A stretch of 64,000 nucleotides of DNA from SHZL01 sp031362985 (GTDB lineage: Bacteria; Pseudomonadota; Gammaproteobacteria; Xanthomonadales; SZUA-36). The translations under genes and the position numbers were made by a program. The DNA lies in the NCBI GenBank assembly GCA_031362985.1, contig JANLTO010000027.1, positions 1-64,000 of the forward strand, in the 5' to 3' direction. Position 1 is the stretch's first letter. The number at the start of each line of letters is the position of its first letter. Below are positions 35,654-44,637 of the stretch, one piece after another. The notes under the pieces were generated by a model, which saw only the letters and a program-made list of their open reading frames with translations, made no database searches and had not been told where the DNA came from.

Positions 35654-36630
35654 TCAACCATTCCCCGGCGAATCTCCTCGCTCAGTTGGTAAACCGCCAT
35701 GGCATACAACGGACTCCTGTTGTAGCGGGTAATGACAAAGAAATTGTTGAAACCGAGCCAGTAGGCGGTGGCATTCTCTTCTTCCAGCCTGATCACTGTC
35801 ACCAGTTCATCAGCATCCACCGGCGTAGCACTGATGAAACCACCGGCCGTCATTTCACTCATGGGTTTTTGCGGCTTGTAGTCCCCATCAGCTACCAGTT
35901 CCAGCCTGGCCCCTTGCGCCAGTGACAGCGGAAGAACCACGGGCTCGCCATACGTCCAGCCATGCCGGTGCAGGTAATTGGCCACGCTGCCAATTACGTC
36001 ATCCAGGGAACTCCACAAGTCACGTCGTTCATCACCATCGAGGTCAACCGCATATTCCCGGTAGCTGCTGGGCATGAACTGTCCCAGCCCCATGGCGCCA
36101 GCATATGAGCCAGTGGCCTCATTAATCGATAGCCCTTCTTCCTGGCTTAGCACGATGAAATTCATCAGTTCTTTGGAGAAAAAATCCGAACGGTCGCGCA
36201 AGGTAGCCGGATAATGAAATGCCAAGGTCGCCAGCGCGTCGAGCACCCGGTAATTGCCCGTGATGGCACCATAAAAAGTTTCAACTCCGATGATGGCGAC
36301 GATCACCTGCGGGTCGACCTGGAACTGTTCCGCGGCTTGAGCAACGCTTGCCCGGTTTTCGCGCCAGAATTTCACTCCCCCATTGATGCGCTTTTCAGTG
36401 AGGAAAATGGGCCGGTACTCAAACCAGGGCTTGGCTTCGGCAGGTCGCGTCATGGCGTCCACAATGGACTGTTTGTATTCAGCCTGCGCCAGGATGTCGA
36501 GTACTTGTTGCGGGTTAAGTTGATACTCGGCCGCAGCCTTTTGCGCAAACTCCTCCGCCCCGGGGTGCTGTTCCGCCAGGCAGGATGTGCTCGCGACCGA
36601 CAACAGGGCCAGCAGGCCCAAGCGCTTCAT
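35650..36630 (-). CDS. mltB: Membrane-bound lytic murein transglycosylase B
   Basis: MltB cleaves the glycan strand to give anhydro-muropeptides. The 326-residue product from ATG 36630 opens with a signal peptide (MKRLGLLALLSVASTSCLA) that carries a lipobox-like TSC. The catalytic Glu is in AIIGVETFYG, followed by the family blocks YAGAMGLGQFMPSSYREYAVD and DVIGSVANYLHRHGW. The C-terminal YNRSPLYAMAVYQLSEEI is typical. An upstream ATG at 36651 is an alternative start. Confidence 0.93.
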   Translation of the reverse strand: MKRLGLLALLSVASTSCLAEQHPGAEEFAQKAAAEYQLNPQQVLDILAQAEYKQSIVDAMTRPAEAKPWFEYRPIFLTEKRINGGVKFWRENRASVAQAAEQFQVDPQVIVAIIGVETFYGAITGNYRVLDALATLAFHYPATLRDRSDFFSKELMNFIVLSQEEGLSINEATGSYAGAMGLGQFMPSSYREYAVDLDGDERRDLWSSLDDVIGSVANYLHRHGWTYGEPVVLPLSLAQGARLELVADGDYKPQKPMSEMTAGGFISATPVDADELVTVIRLEEENATAYWLGFNNFFVITRYNRSPLYAMAVYQLSEEIRRGMVE

Positions 36631-36762
36631 GCTGTTTAAATTTATTCCCATGATATCGAGTTCACCCAGACCCAGACCCGTGCACAATCCATAACTCGTA
36701 CAATCCGCGCCAAGTGTAACTGAATCGCTCCGGCCTGGGACAACGACTACTCGGACAAGGAC

Positions 36763-37854
36763 TCAACGGATAAAATTCCTGTGGCCGAATATTGACATCA
36801 CGATACCAAAACCTGCCAGCAGGGTGATCATCGACGTGCCACCGAAGCTGATCATCGGTAAGGGCACCCCCACCACCGGCAATAAACCCGAAACCATGCC
36901 GCAATTAACCACCACGTAGACAAAAAAGGTGAAGCCCAGGCTGCCGGCCAGCAGACGCGAGTAAGTGTCCTTGGCCATGCTGGCAATGTAGATACAGCGA
37001 CTGGTAATCACCACATACAGAACCAGCAAAAGCGTTACACCAAACAAACCGAATTCCTCCGCCAAAACTGCCAGTATGAAATCCGTGTGCCGCTCCGGAA
37101 TGAACTCAAGGTGTGACTGCGTTCCGTTAAGCCAGCCCTTGCCAAACAGCCCACCGGAGCCCACGGCAATTTTGGATTGAATGATGTTCCAGCCACTTCC
37201 AAGCGGGTCAGATTCTGGATCAAGGAACGTGAGAACCCGGTTGCGCTGATAGTCGTGCAACATGATCCAAAAAGCCGGCAGGGCAGCTCCAACAAGGCCG
37301 GCAAGAATAAGTATGTAACGCCACAGCAGTCCGGCGAGGAAAATAGTAATAGAGCCGCTGACCGCAATGAGCAAGGCGGTTCCAAGGTCCGGCTGGTCCG
37401 CAATCAAGGCTGCGGGCACGCCTAAAAGGACGCCGGCCAGGAGGGTAGCCTTGATCGATGGCGGCAAGGTAATTGGATGGAAAAACCATGCAATCATCAT
37501 GGGAACTGCCAGTTTCATGATTTCCGAAGGCTGAAACCTGAGCACGCGAAAATCCAGCCAGCGGTCAGCGCCCCGGCCTTCGCCGATGAGCAAGGTCAAC
37601 ACCAGCAAGAACAGGCCCAGACCATACAACCAGGGTGTCCAGGAACGCAGTACATGGGGCGGTACCAGGCTAAGTCCCAGCATGATCGCCAGGCCGACGC
37701 CTGCCCGCGCTGCCTGCCCGTACACTGCGCTCAGATCCCGACTGGTGGCGCTATAGAGCACGAGCAAGCCAAGTGCAATCAACAACAGCAGGCAAAGCAA
37801 CAAGGTCCAGTCAAGTCGCGGCAAACCAAACCAGCCGGGCAGGAGCCCCTTCAT
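36763..37854 (-). CDS. rodA: RodA, elongasome SEDS glycosyltransferase
   Basis: RodA polymerises glycan for lateral wall growth together with PBP2. The 363-residue multipass protein has the SEDS family blocks, including PSEIMKLAVPM, the catalytic Asp in ADQPDLGTAL, KIAVGSGGLFGKGW and PLPMISFGGTSM. About ten transmembrane helices are apparent. The start overlaps the mrdA stop by 4 bp, as in the canonical mrdAB pair. Confidence 0.96.
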   Translation of the reverse strand: MKGLLPGWFGLPRLDWTLLLCLLLLIALGLLVLYSATSRDLSAVYGQAARAGVGLAIMLGLSLVPPHVLRSWTPWLYGLGLFLLVLTLLIGEGRGADRWLDFRVLRFQPSEIMKLAVPMMIAWFFHPITLPPSIKATLLAGVLLGVPAALIADQPDLGTALLIAVSGSITIFLAGLLWRYILILAGLVGAALPAFWIMLHDYQRNRVLTFLDPESDPLGSGWNIIQSKIAVGSGGLFGKGWLNGTQSHLEFIPERHTDFILAVLAEEFGLFGVTLLLVLYVVITSRCIYIASMAKDTYSRLLAGSLGFTFFVYVVVNCGMVSGLLPVVGVPLPMISFGGTSMITLLAGFGIVMSIFGHRNFIR

Positions 37855-39758
37855 TTTGGCGGCTCCTGCGCCAGCCAGGCTTCGATTACGGCTTTGACCA
37901 CGGGTGCAGCCTGGCGTGAACCGCCACCACCATTTTCGACCACGGCCGCAACAGCGATCGTCGGGTTGCCGACCGGCGCAAAACCAATGAACAGTGCATG
38001 GTGGCGCAGATTAGCTGCAACCTGGTTTTCGTTGTAATCCTTGCCTTGCGCAATTCCGATGACCTGGGCAGTTCCACTCTTGCCCGCCATTTGGTAGCCA
38101 CTCAGGGGCTGCAGGGCCCGCGCGGTTCCAGCCGCACCATGCACCACCCGGCGCATGCCTTCGCGCACGGTATCCCAGTTCTGTTCTGTGACCACAGGAA
38201 TCTGCGTGATGTCCTGGGCTTGCTGGTGAACCGCCTGCTCATTGCCAGCTTGCTTGGAGGCATACAACAGGTGTGGTGCGAAACGCCGTCCCCCGTTGGC
38301 CAGGGCAGCCACTGCCACTGCCAGTTGCACTGGCGTGACCACGTTGTAGCCCTGGCCTATTCCGCTGATCACTGTCTCACCCGGATACCAGGGCTGATGG
38401 TGCTCGGCCATTTTCCATTCGCGCGAAGGCAGGATGCCGGTTATTTCGCCAGGCAGGTCCAGTCCGGTAATTTCGCCAAAGCCGAATTGCGCCAGGTAGT
38501 CGTGCATTCGATCTATGCCAATATCCAGGGCAAGGCGGTAGAAATAGGTATTGACCGATTGTTCCAGGGCAGAGGTAATGTCCACCCAGCCATGCCCGCC
38601 CTTGCGCCAGTCCCGGAAGGGACGATCCAGGCCCGGCAGGTAGAAGTTGCCAGTGGAAAAAACTTTCTTGTCCGCTGTCGTCACGCCCAACTCAAGTCCG
38701 GCAAGGCCGACAAACGGTTTTAGGGTTGAACCTGGCTCATAGCCACCCTGGATGACCCGGTTGAACAGCGCTCGCCCGGGTGACGCCAGAATGGCCTCGT
38801 AATCGGCAGCGCTGATGCCATGCACAAAAAGGTTGGGATCGAATGCAGGCTTGCTCACCAGGGCCAAAATGGAGCCATCGTTAGGATCAATGGCCACAAT
38901 TGCGCCAGGCCGGTCACCCAACGCGTCCCAGGCCACCTGCTGCAACTGTATATCCAGTGACAGGACCAGGTCGTCGCCATGTACGGGATCAGTCCGCTCC
39001 AGCGAGCGAATGACCCTGCCACCGGCATTGGTTTCAACTCTCTCCAGGCCGCTATGCCCATGCAAGGCAACTTCGTATTGACGTTCGATACCACTCTTTC
39101 CGGCGTGCGAAGTCGCACGATAGTCATCCGGGTCCAGCCGTGCAAGGTCGTCCTCATCTATGCGCCCGACATAGCCCAGCACATGTGTGAGCAGTTCACG
39201 GTAGGGGTAGTAGCGCGACAGGTATGGTGCAATATCCACGCCGGGGTAGCGGTGACGATCCAGGGCAAACCGTGCCACTTCTTCTTCACTGAGGTTGAAC
39301 TTGAGCGGAACTGCGTCGAACTCGCGGTAGCGCTTCCGGTCACGCGCAAATTTCTCTGCAGCGTCTTCCGGCAACTCAACGATGGTTGCGAGACGGGTCA
39401 GTGTGTCCTCGAAGTCGCCCGCTTTTTCCGGCACGATCTCCAGCCGGTAGGCAGGTATGTTTTCAGCCAGCGGCCGGCCCCGCCGGTCGTAGATCAGGCC
39501 ACGATTGGGAGCAACCGGCACCATGCGCACGCGGTTGCTGTTGGAGCGGGCAGTAAACTCTTCGTGCGCAACAACCTGCAACCATGTGTACCGCGCCAGT
39601 AGCAGAACCACCGCCAGCGCAATGAGCACGAAGCCGAAAGTAGCCCGGTTTTGAAAAAGTCGTGACTCGAACAGCGTATCCTTGATCGGCCGGCCGCGCC
39701 CGTTGCCGCCCGTGACGCTGTGGGTGAAGCTGCCCATGATGCTATGTGGGGAACTCAT
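37851..39758 (-). CDS. mrdA: Penicillin-binding protein 2
   Basis: PBP2 is the class B transpeptidase of the elongasome and partner of RodA. From ATG 39758 the 635-residue product has a transmembrane helix (FGFVLIALAVVLLLARYTWLQ), the pedestal region (RGLIYDRRGRPLAENIPAY), and the transpeptidase motifs Ser344-x2-Lys347 (GSTLKP), the SVNTYF SxN motif, and KSGTAQ (KTG equivalent). The start shares ATGA with the mreD stop. The native N-terminus could also be the Met at 39737. Confidence 0.95.
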   Translation of the reverse strand: MSSPHSIMGSFTHSVTGGNGRGRPIKDTLFESRLFQNRATFGFVLIALAVVLLLARYTWLQVVAHEEFTARSNSNRVRMVPVAPNRGLIYDRRGRPLAENIPAYRLEIVPEKAGDFEDTLTRLATIVELPEDAAEKFARDRKRYREFDAVPLKFNLSEEEVARFALDRHRYPGVDIAPYLSRYYPYRELLTHVLGYVGRIDEDDLARLDPDDYRATSHAGKSGIERQYEVALHGHSGLERVETNAGGRVIRSLERTDPVHGDDLVLSLDIQLQQVAWDALGDRPGAIVAIDPNDGSILALVSKPAFDPNLFVHGISAADYEAILASPGRALFNRVIQGGYEPGSTLKPFVGLAGLELGVTTADKKVFSTGNFYLPGLDRPFRDWRKGGHGWVDITSALEQSVNTYFYRLALDIGIDRMHDYLAQFGFGEITGLDLPGEITGILPSREWKMAEHHQPWYPGETVISGIGQGYNVVTPVQLAVAVAALANGGRRFAPHLLYASKQAGNEQAVHQQAQDITQIPVVTEQNWDTVREGMRRVVHGAAGTARALQPLSGYQMAGKSGTAQVIGIAQGKDYNENQVAANLRHHALFIGFAPVGNPTIAVAAVVENGGGGSRQAAPVVKAVIEAWLAQEPPK

Positions 39759-40249
39759 TTCGCCCTGCGGTGCCTGGCCATGCTGCGGTAGCGGTCCAGC
39801 AGCAGGAAAACCCACGGCCAGAGCAAGGTGGACACTACCGGCGCCAGCCAAAAACTTGCAGGTGGCAAGGCGTCTCCCTCCAGACTGGTAATCCACAGCA
39901 GGATGATGCGGTCATTGAGCAACAACGCCAGTACCGACAAGGCCTGCTGCCAGGGTGGGAAAAAACGCAGGCGCGCGCGGAAACGCATGACCAGGTACAT
40001 CAGAATAACCAGGCCGAGCGCATGCATCCCCAACAAGCTGCCGGTTAGCAGATCGAGGACCAGCCCAACCAGGAAGGCGGTGCCCAGCGTGATCAGGCTG
40101 TGGGTTTCCAGGCACCAGAAAATCATTACCAGTGCCACCCAATAGGGTCGCATCGGAATTAATGCGGACGGCATGGGAAAAATGGTGAGCACCGTGGCTA
40201 CTGCAAGGGTAATCAGAACCGGAGAAATACGTTCGCGTTGCTTATTCAT
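39755..40249 (-). CDS. mreD: Rod shape-determining protein MreD
   Basis: MreD is a small polytopic inner-membrane partner of MreC in the elongasome. The 164-residue protein has about five hydrophobic helices and the family patterns VALVMIFWCLETH and LLTGSLLGMHALGL. ATG 40249 was chosen because it overlaps the mreC stop by 8 bp and the family begins there; an upstream in-frame start lies within mreC. Confidence 0.92.
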   Translation of the reverse strand: MNKQRERISPVLITLAVATVLTIFPMPSALIPMRPYWVALVMIFWCLETHSLITLGTAFLVGLVLDLLTGSLLGMHALGLVILMYLVMRFRARLRFFPPWQQALSVLALLLNDRIILLWITSLEGDALPPASFWLAPVVSTLLWPWVFLLLDRYRSMARHRRAK

Positions 40250-41201
40250 TGGCCGGCGGCGCAGGCTCCTCAGCCTCAGGTTCCCCGGCACTGGTTTCCT
40301 CCGCACTGGGTTCCTCAGCCCCAGGCTCTTCAGCAGTGGGCACAGCAGCAGGCTCTTCAGCCGCAGATTTGAGCAGGAGAACTTCGCGGCCCCGGTCCAG
40401 TGCAGCTACTGGCGTGGCCAGAACCTGGGCAAAGGTTTGCCCTTCACGGCGATCAACGCTTGCAACGATCGCAACGGGATAGCCGCTGGGAAAGCGGCCA
40501 CCGAGGCCGGATGTGACCACCAGGTCGCCAATACGCACATCCGCTTCGCGCGGCACGGCGGGCATGCTCAGGTGAGCCGTATCCCCCACGCCGAAGGCTA
40601 TGGTGCGCAGCCCCGTTCGATTGATCTGCACCGGCAACGCGTGGTTGGGATCGGAAATCAATCGCACCGTGGACTGCCCCTGAAAAACATCTTCAACCTG
40701 CCCCATGATGCCCGCACCGTCAATGACGGCCTGGCCACTGACAATGCCACGGTCACGGCCGTGATTGATGATGATCTTGTGCGAAAAGGGATCCAGGTCC
40801 ACTTCGATCAGTTCAGCAAACTGGAAATCGAACCCCTGGCGGGACGAAGCCCCATCGAGCAGTGCTCGCAGACGGGCGTTTTCCTCCATCATGGCGCCCA
40901 AGCGCTGCAACGACGCTTTTTGCTGCAACAGATCCCGCTGCAGGGCCGAATTTTCGCGCCGCAAAGACTGGGTGCTTTGCAAAAATCCAAATACGCCGCG
41001 CAAGGCGCGTACCGGCCACTCGACGATGTAATGCACCGGCTCTACAAGATGACCTGCCAGGCTGCGAAAACGCGGCACATACTGGCCGCGGTGATCCATT
41101 GCCATAAGCACGATGGCCAGCAAGCCATACATCATCAAGCGGGCTGTCAGCGCCGTCTGAGCTGAAAACCTGGCCCCGACCTGCACGCCCCCGGTTACCA
41201 A
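40242..41201 (-). CDS. mreC: Rod shape-determining protein MreC
   Basis: MreC spans the inner membrane and scaffolds PBP2-RodA. The 319-residue protein has an N-terminal transmembrane helix (LMMYGLLAIVLMAM), a coiled-coil (ENSALQRDLLQQKASLQRLGAM) and the paired beta-barrel domain (DRGIVSGQAVIDGAGIMGQV, then VVTSGLGGRFPSGYPV). The C-terminus is a Glu/Pro-rich tail of about 40 residues with repeated AEEP-like units that is not needed for the core fold. The start is uncertain: TTG 41201 is used, GTG 41186 is an alternative. mreB follows upstream. Confidence 0.93.
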   Translation of the reverse strand: MVTGGVQVGARFSAQTALTARLMMYGLLAIVLMAMDHRGQYVPRFRSLAGHLVEPVHYIVEWPVRALRGVFGFLQSTQSLRRENSALQRDLLQQKASLQRLGAMMEENARLRALLDGASSRQGFDFQFAELIEVDLDPFSHKIIINHGRDRGIVSGQAVIDGAGIMGQVEDVFQGQSTVRLISDPNHALPVQINRTGLRTIAFGVGDTAHLSMPAVPREADVRIGDLVVTSGLGGRFPSGYPVAIVASVDRREGQTFAQVLATPVAALDRGREVLLLKSAAEEPAAVPTAEEPGAEEPSAEETSAGEPEAEEPAPPANE

Positions 41202-41240
41202 TTTTCAGCTACCAATTTTCAGCTACCAATTCAGAATTCC
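41197..41240. repeat. Short direct repeats in the mreB-mreC gap
   Basis: The unit ACCAATTTTCAGCT is repeated at about 41198-41211 and 41212-41225, followed by a partial third unit ACCAATTCAGAATT. It lies across the start of mreC (minus strand) and may reflect slipped-strand duplication; it makes the mreC start hard to fix. Confidence 0.6.
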
Positions 41241-41261
41241 AGCTAGGGTAAAAAGGCCGGG

Positions 41262-42311
41262 TCAGCTGGTGGAGAAAAAATCACCGTTTTTCTGATCCAT
41301 TAATTCCAGCGCGCGACCGCCACCCCGGGCCACGCAGGTGAGCGGATCATCTGCGGCAAAGACTGGTAATCCGGTTTCCTCGCTGATCAGTCTGTCGATG
41401 CCGCGCAGCAAGGCGCCACCACCCGTTAGCACGATGCCGGTCTCCGATACGTCCGAGCAAAGCTCCGGGGGTGTCTGCTCCAGCGCAGTCTTGACCGCCA
41501 CCAGGATACTGGTGAGGCTTTCATTCAGAGCTTCGAGCACTTCGTTGCTGGAAATGGTTACATTGCGGGGCACGCCCTCAGCCAGGTTGCGGCCGGACAC
41601 TTCCATGGTGACCGGCGTCTCGTCAGGCCAGGCGCAGCCGATTTCAATCTTGATCCGCTCAGCCGTGGTCTCACCTATCAGAGTGCCGTAGTTGCGCCGT
41701 ACATAGTTGATGATGGCCTCGTCAAACTTGTCCCCCCCCACGCGCACCGAGTTGGAATACACCAGTCCGTTAAGCGAAATGACTGCCACTTCCGAAGTGC
41801 CACCCCCAATGTCCAGGACCATGGAACCACGTGCCTGGTGTACCGGAATACCCGCCCCAATCGCAGCTGCCATCGGCTCCTCTACCAGGAACACTTCGCG
41901 TGCCCCTGCGCCTTCGGCTGACTCCTTGATCGCTTTTCGTTCCACCTGGGTGGAACTGCACGGAACGCATACCAGCACCCGCGGACTGGGCCGCAAAAAG
42001 CGTGAGGTGTGCACCTTGCGAATGAAATGTTGCAGCATGGCTTCGGTCATGTTGAAGTCGGCGATCACGCCATCCTTCAACGGGCGCACCGTGCGGATGT
42101 TACCCGGGGTGCGTCCCAGCATGCGCTTTGCCTCTGTGCCCACCGCGGCAACATATTGCGGACCACCCGGACCACGATCCATGCGCACCGCGACTACCGA
42201 GGGCTCATTGAGCACAATACCCTGCCCGCGCACATAGATCAGCGTGTTGGCTGTGCCCAGATCGATCGACAGATCGTTGGAAAACAGCCCGCGAAGACTT
42301 TTGAATGCCAT
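41262..42311 (-). CDS. mreB: Rod shape-determining protein MreB
   Basis: MreB is the bacterial actin that orients the elongasome. The 349-residue product shows the actin-fold phosphate loops LSIDLGTANTLIYV (N-terminus) and MVLDIGGGTSEVAVI, the adenosine block GIVLTGGGALLRGIDRLI and the RTVRPLKDGVIADF segment. Length and all motifs are normal. It is the first gene of the minus-strand wall cluster; the gap upstream is 300 bp to the divergent kinase gene. Confidence 0.97.
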   Translation of the reverse strand: MAFKSLRGLFSNDLSIDLGTANTLIYVRGQGIVLNEPSVVAVRMDRGPGGPQYVAAVGTEAKRMLGRTPGNIRTVRPLKDGVIADFNMTEAMLQHFIRKVHTSRFLRPSPRVLVCVPCSSTQVERKAIKESAEGAGAREVFLVEEPMAAAIGAGIPVHQARGSMVLDIGGGTSEVAVISLNGLVYSNSVRVGGDKFDEAIINYVRRNYGTLIGETTAERIKIEIGCAWPDETPVTMEVSGRNLAEGVPRNVTISSNEVLEALNESLTSILVAVKTALEQTPPELCSDVSETGIVLTGGGALLRGIDRLISEETGLPVFAADDPLTCVARGGGRALELMDQKNGDFFSTS

Positions 42312-42471
42312 AAGGTTCTTTCCGTAACTTTTGCATTTGCTTGGGGTTGGCTAATGTATCAGCCGACGCGCTCCCCCGCAACAAGAAAATCCTGTAAAAC
42401 CCTGTATTTATACGATATCCGAGGAAAACATGGATGGCTGAAAAGCTGAAAACCGGAGGTTTTGCCGGTTT

Positions 42472-42596
42472 GTGATATATCACGAATCAGACCCTGGAAG
42501 GCTGCTTTATCCCCCTGAATTGACTCGAATCCGCTAGAATGCCCACGTTTTGTATATCAGTTTGTATCTCAGTTTCTATATCAATTTGTTTGGATC
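42472..42596. promoter_or_regulatory. Palindrome and 12-bp tandem repeats between mreB and the kinase gene
   Basis: A perfect 12-bp palindrome GTGATATATCAC lies at 42472-42483. Three tandem 12-bp units follow at 42549-42584: TTTGTATATCAG, TTTGTATCTCAG and TTTCTATATCAA, with a fourth divergent start TTTGTT. The units share TATATCA with the palindrome's half-site. A regulator binding site array is a possibility. The stretch 42312-42610 contains no gene; an AACCGG...CCGGTT hairpin is at 42450-42471. Confidence 0.35.
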
Positions 42597-42610
42597 CACA
42601 CAGGAAAATC

Positions 42611-43543
42611 ATGTCGGCATTGATCTGCGGTTCCATGGCTTATGACACCATCATGGTGTTCCCGGAGGCATTCAGAAATCACATTCTTCCGGACAAGTTA
42701 CACATGCTGAACGTGTCTTTCCTGGTGCCGAAAATGCGCCGCGAGTTTGGCGGGGTGGCCGGAAACATTGCCTACAACCTCAAACTGCTGGGCGGCACGC
42801 CCTACCCCATGGCCACCGTGGGCGATGATTTTGGCCCCTACCGCGAACACCTGGATAAACTCGGCATTTCCACGCGCTACGTGCGCCACCTGCCGGGTGA
42901 GTTCACCCCCCAAGCCTTCATCACTACTGACATCGAAGACAACCAGATCACCGCGTTCCACCCCGGTGCCATGATGCACAGCCATCTTAACCACGTCAGC
43001 CAAAGCGAAGGCATCAAGATGGGCCTCGTGGGGCCAGACGGAAAACAGGCCATGCTACAGCACAGCGCCGATTTCAAGGCCGCCGGTATTCCGCACATCT
43101 TCGACCCCGGCCAGGCCATGCCCCTGTTCGATGGCGCGGAACTGCGGCAAATGATTGCAGAGGCCAGGTGGGTAGTGCTCAACGATTACGAATTCCAGCT
43201 GCTGCAGGAGCGTACCGGCATGAACGGGCGCGCCATTGCCAGCCAGGTCGAGGCACTGATTGTCACACGTGGCGGCGAGGGGTCCACCGTCATTACCGCG
43301 GACGAGGAAATAGAGATCACCGCCGTCAAGGCAGAGTCCGTCAAGGATCCCACCGGTTGCGGCGATGCCCACCGCGCCGGCCTGATCCATGGCCTGCTCA
43401 ATGACCTCGACCTGGTCACTACCTGCCGCATTGGCTCGCTCATGGGCGCCATCAAGATCGCCCACCAGGGCCCGCAGAACCACACGCCCAGCCTGACGGA
43501 GATCGAGCAGCGGTTTCTGGATGCGTATGGGTACAGGTTCTGA
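42611..43543 (+). CDS. PfkB-family sugar/nucleoside kinase
   Basis: The 310-residue protein is a ribokinase-like kinase: an N-terminal substrate block CGSMAYDTIMVF, the glycine-rich FGGVAGNIAYNLKLLGG, and the C-terminal anion hole and catalytic Asp in DPTGCGDAHRAGLI. The DPTGAGDAF consensus reads DPTGCGDAH here. Some gammaproteobacterial homologues are adenosine kinases, but the substrate cannot be decided. ATG 42611 has a CAGGAAA ribosome-binding site; frames upstream are repeat-encoded. Confidence 0.85.
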   Translation: MSALICGSMAYDTIMVFPEAFRNHILPDKLHMLNVSFLVPKMRREFGGVAGNIAYNLKLLGGTPYPMATVGDDFGPYREHLDKLGISTRYVRHLPGEFTPQAFITTDIEDNQITAFHPGAMMHSHLNHVSQSEGIKMGLVGPDGKQAMLQHSADFKAAGIPHIFDPGQAMPLFDGAELRQMIAEARWVVLNDYEFQLLQERTGMNGRAIASQVEALIVTRGGEGSTVITADEEIEITAVKAESVKDPTGCGDAHRAGLIHGLLNDLDLVTTCRIGSLMGAIKIAHQGPQNHTPSLTEIEQRFLDAYGYRF

Positions 43544-43708
43544 GGCGGCTAGCTGCTTCACAGAATTCAGGCTAATTCAAAATCCAATTTTGAATTGTCC
43601 TGGATCCCGGAGAGGGCCCTTCCGCAAGAACGAGGCAACTCAAGGGTTTCCGTCACAGTAGCTCAGTTCGGTTGCAATTTGCTTGCTTCGGTAATACCAT
43701 TTCAAGCA

Positions 43709-43951
43709 ATGAAAACCATCACGCTCAAAGCAGATAAAAAGTTCGATGCGGAACTCACCGAACTGGCCGCTCGCCTGGATACCACCAAAAGCGCGGTCAT
43801 CCGCGAGGCCGTGGGTGAATACCGGGCGAAACTTGATCGTGACGCCATGCGTGCCAGGCTCCAGGAGCTGTCGCGGCGACTGCGCGAACAAACGCTGGAG
43901 GCCATCGAAGATTTTGACGACACCATCGCAGACGGCCTTGATGACGCCTAA
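43709..43951 (+). CDS. Ribbon-helix-helix antitoxin
   Basis: The 80-residue protein has an N-terminal ribbon-helix-helix DNA-binding domain (KTITLKADKKFDAELTELA, then TTKSAVIREAVGEY) and a charged helical C-terminus (RRLREQTLEAIEDFDDTIAD) that would bind the toxin. It overlaps the MazF-like toxin start by 11 bp, the usual arrangement of a type II module. It would repress its own promoter in the 43550-43700 gap. Confidence 0.8.
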   Translation: MKTITLKADKKFDAELTELAARLDTTKSAVIREAVGEYRAKLDRDAMRARLQELSRRLREQTLEAIEDFDDTIADGLDDA

Positions 43952-44291
43952 GCGCGGGTCGATCTATCTGGCCAATTTCAACCCCGCAAAAGGTAGCGAG
44001 CCTGGCAAGGTTCGACCCTGCCTGGTGATTCAAACAGATTCTCTGAACGAAAGTGGACACCGGACAATCGCCGTGCTGCCTCTAACCACCAGAATTTTGG
44101 ACAACGCACTACCCATGCGGGTGACCATTGAAGCACGTGACAATCTCAGGCAAACCTCGCAAATCATGCTTGATCAGATCCGTGCCTTCGACGTTGGCAG
44201 GTTCACTAGCGACGCACTTACGGTTCTTAATGACACCGAAATGGGCCTGGTCGAAGAAGGTTTGCGAATACTTCTGGTGCTCGAATACTAG
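43941..44291 (+). CDS. MazF/PemK-family mRNA interferase toxin
   Basis: The 116-residue protein fits the MazF/PemK fold: KRGSIYLANFNPAKGSEPGKVRPCLVIQ at the start (key Gly-Ser-Glu and Arg-Pro residues), then TIAVLPLTT and QTSQIMLDQIRAFD. MazF toxins cut mRNA at short motifs. Length is typical. ATG 43941 lies in the antitoxin gene, so the pair is translationally coupled. It ends 100 bp before the tRNA gene. Confidence 0.85.
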   Translation: MTPKRGSIYLANFNPAKGSEPGKVRPCLVIQTDSLNESGHRTIAVLPLTTRILDNALPMRVTIEARDNLRQTSQIMLDQIRAFDVGRFTSDALTVLNDTEMGLVEEGLRILLVLEY

Positions 44292-44394
44292 AATTCACAG
44301 TTGACAATCAGGGTCAGTGAAAGGAGAATTTGCGCCCCGCTGCGGCCCTCCGGTTCAGCGGACCAAGCCAGTCGAAAAATGGTCATTCAAAAAT

Positions 44395-44471
44395 GGTGAT
44401 GTAGCTCAGCCGGTTAGAGCGCGGCACTCATAATGCTGAGGTCGGTGGTTCGAGTCCACCCATCACCACCA
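44395..44471 (+). tRNA. tRNA-Met (CAT anticodon)
   Basis: A complete cloverleaf: acceptor GGTGATG (44395-44401) with CATCACC (44461-44467), D arm from GCTC with GAGC, anticodon stem CGGCA (44422-44426)/TGCTG (44434-44438) with loop CTCATAA and anticodon CAT (44429-44431), and a T arm GGTGG-TTCGAGT-CCACC. The 3' ACCA is encoded. The elongator Met identity is likely; a CAT anticodon can also belong to an Ile2 tRNA with lysidine. Confidence 0.93.
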
Positions 44472-44637
44472 ATACAATCAATATCTTACGAAACTACCGC
44501 TGCAGGATTTTTCTTTCTGGGTCACCCAGGAAAGCAATAATTTGCTCTTAACTGGATCGCCTCTTCACATTCAATCTCCTTGATCAGGTAATTGGACCCC
44601 AAAAACCAGTGCTACTCAATTACGGCGGGACATCGCC

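Noticed and set aside
44395..44471. tRNA as proven attachment site of an integrative element
   Set aside because: No integrase gene and no repeat of the tRNA 3' end could be found in the window.
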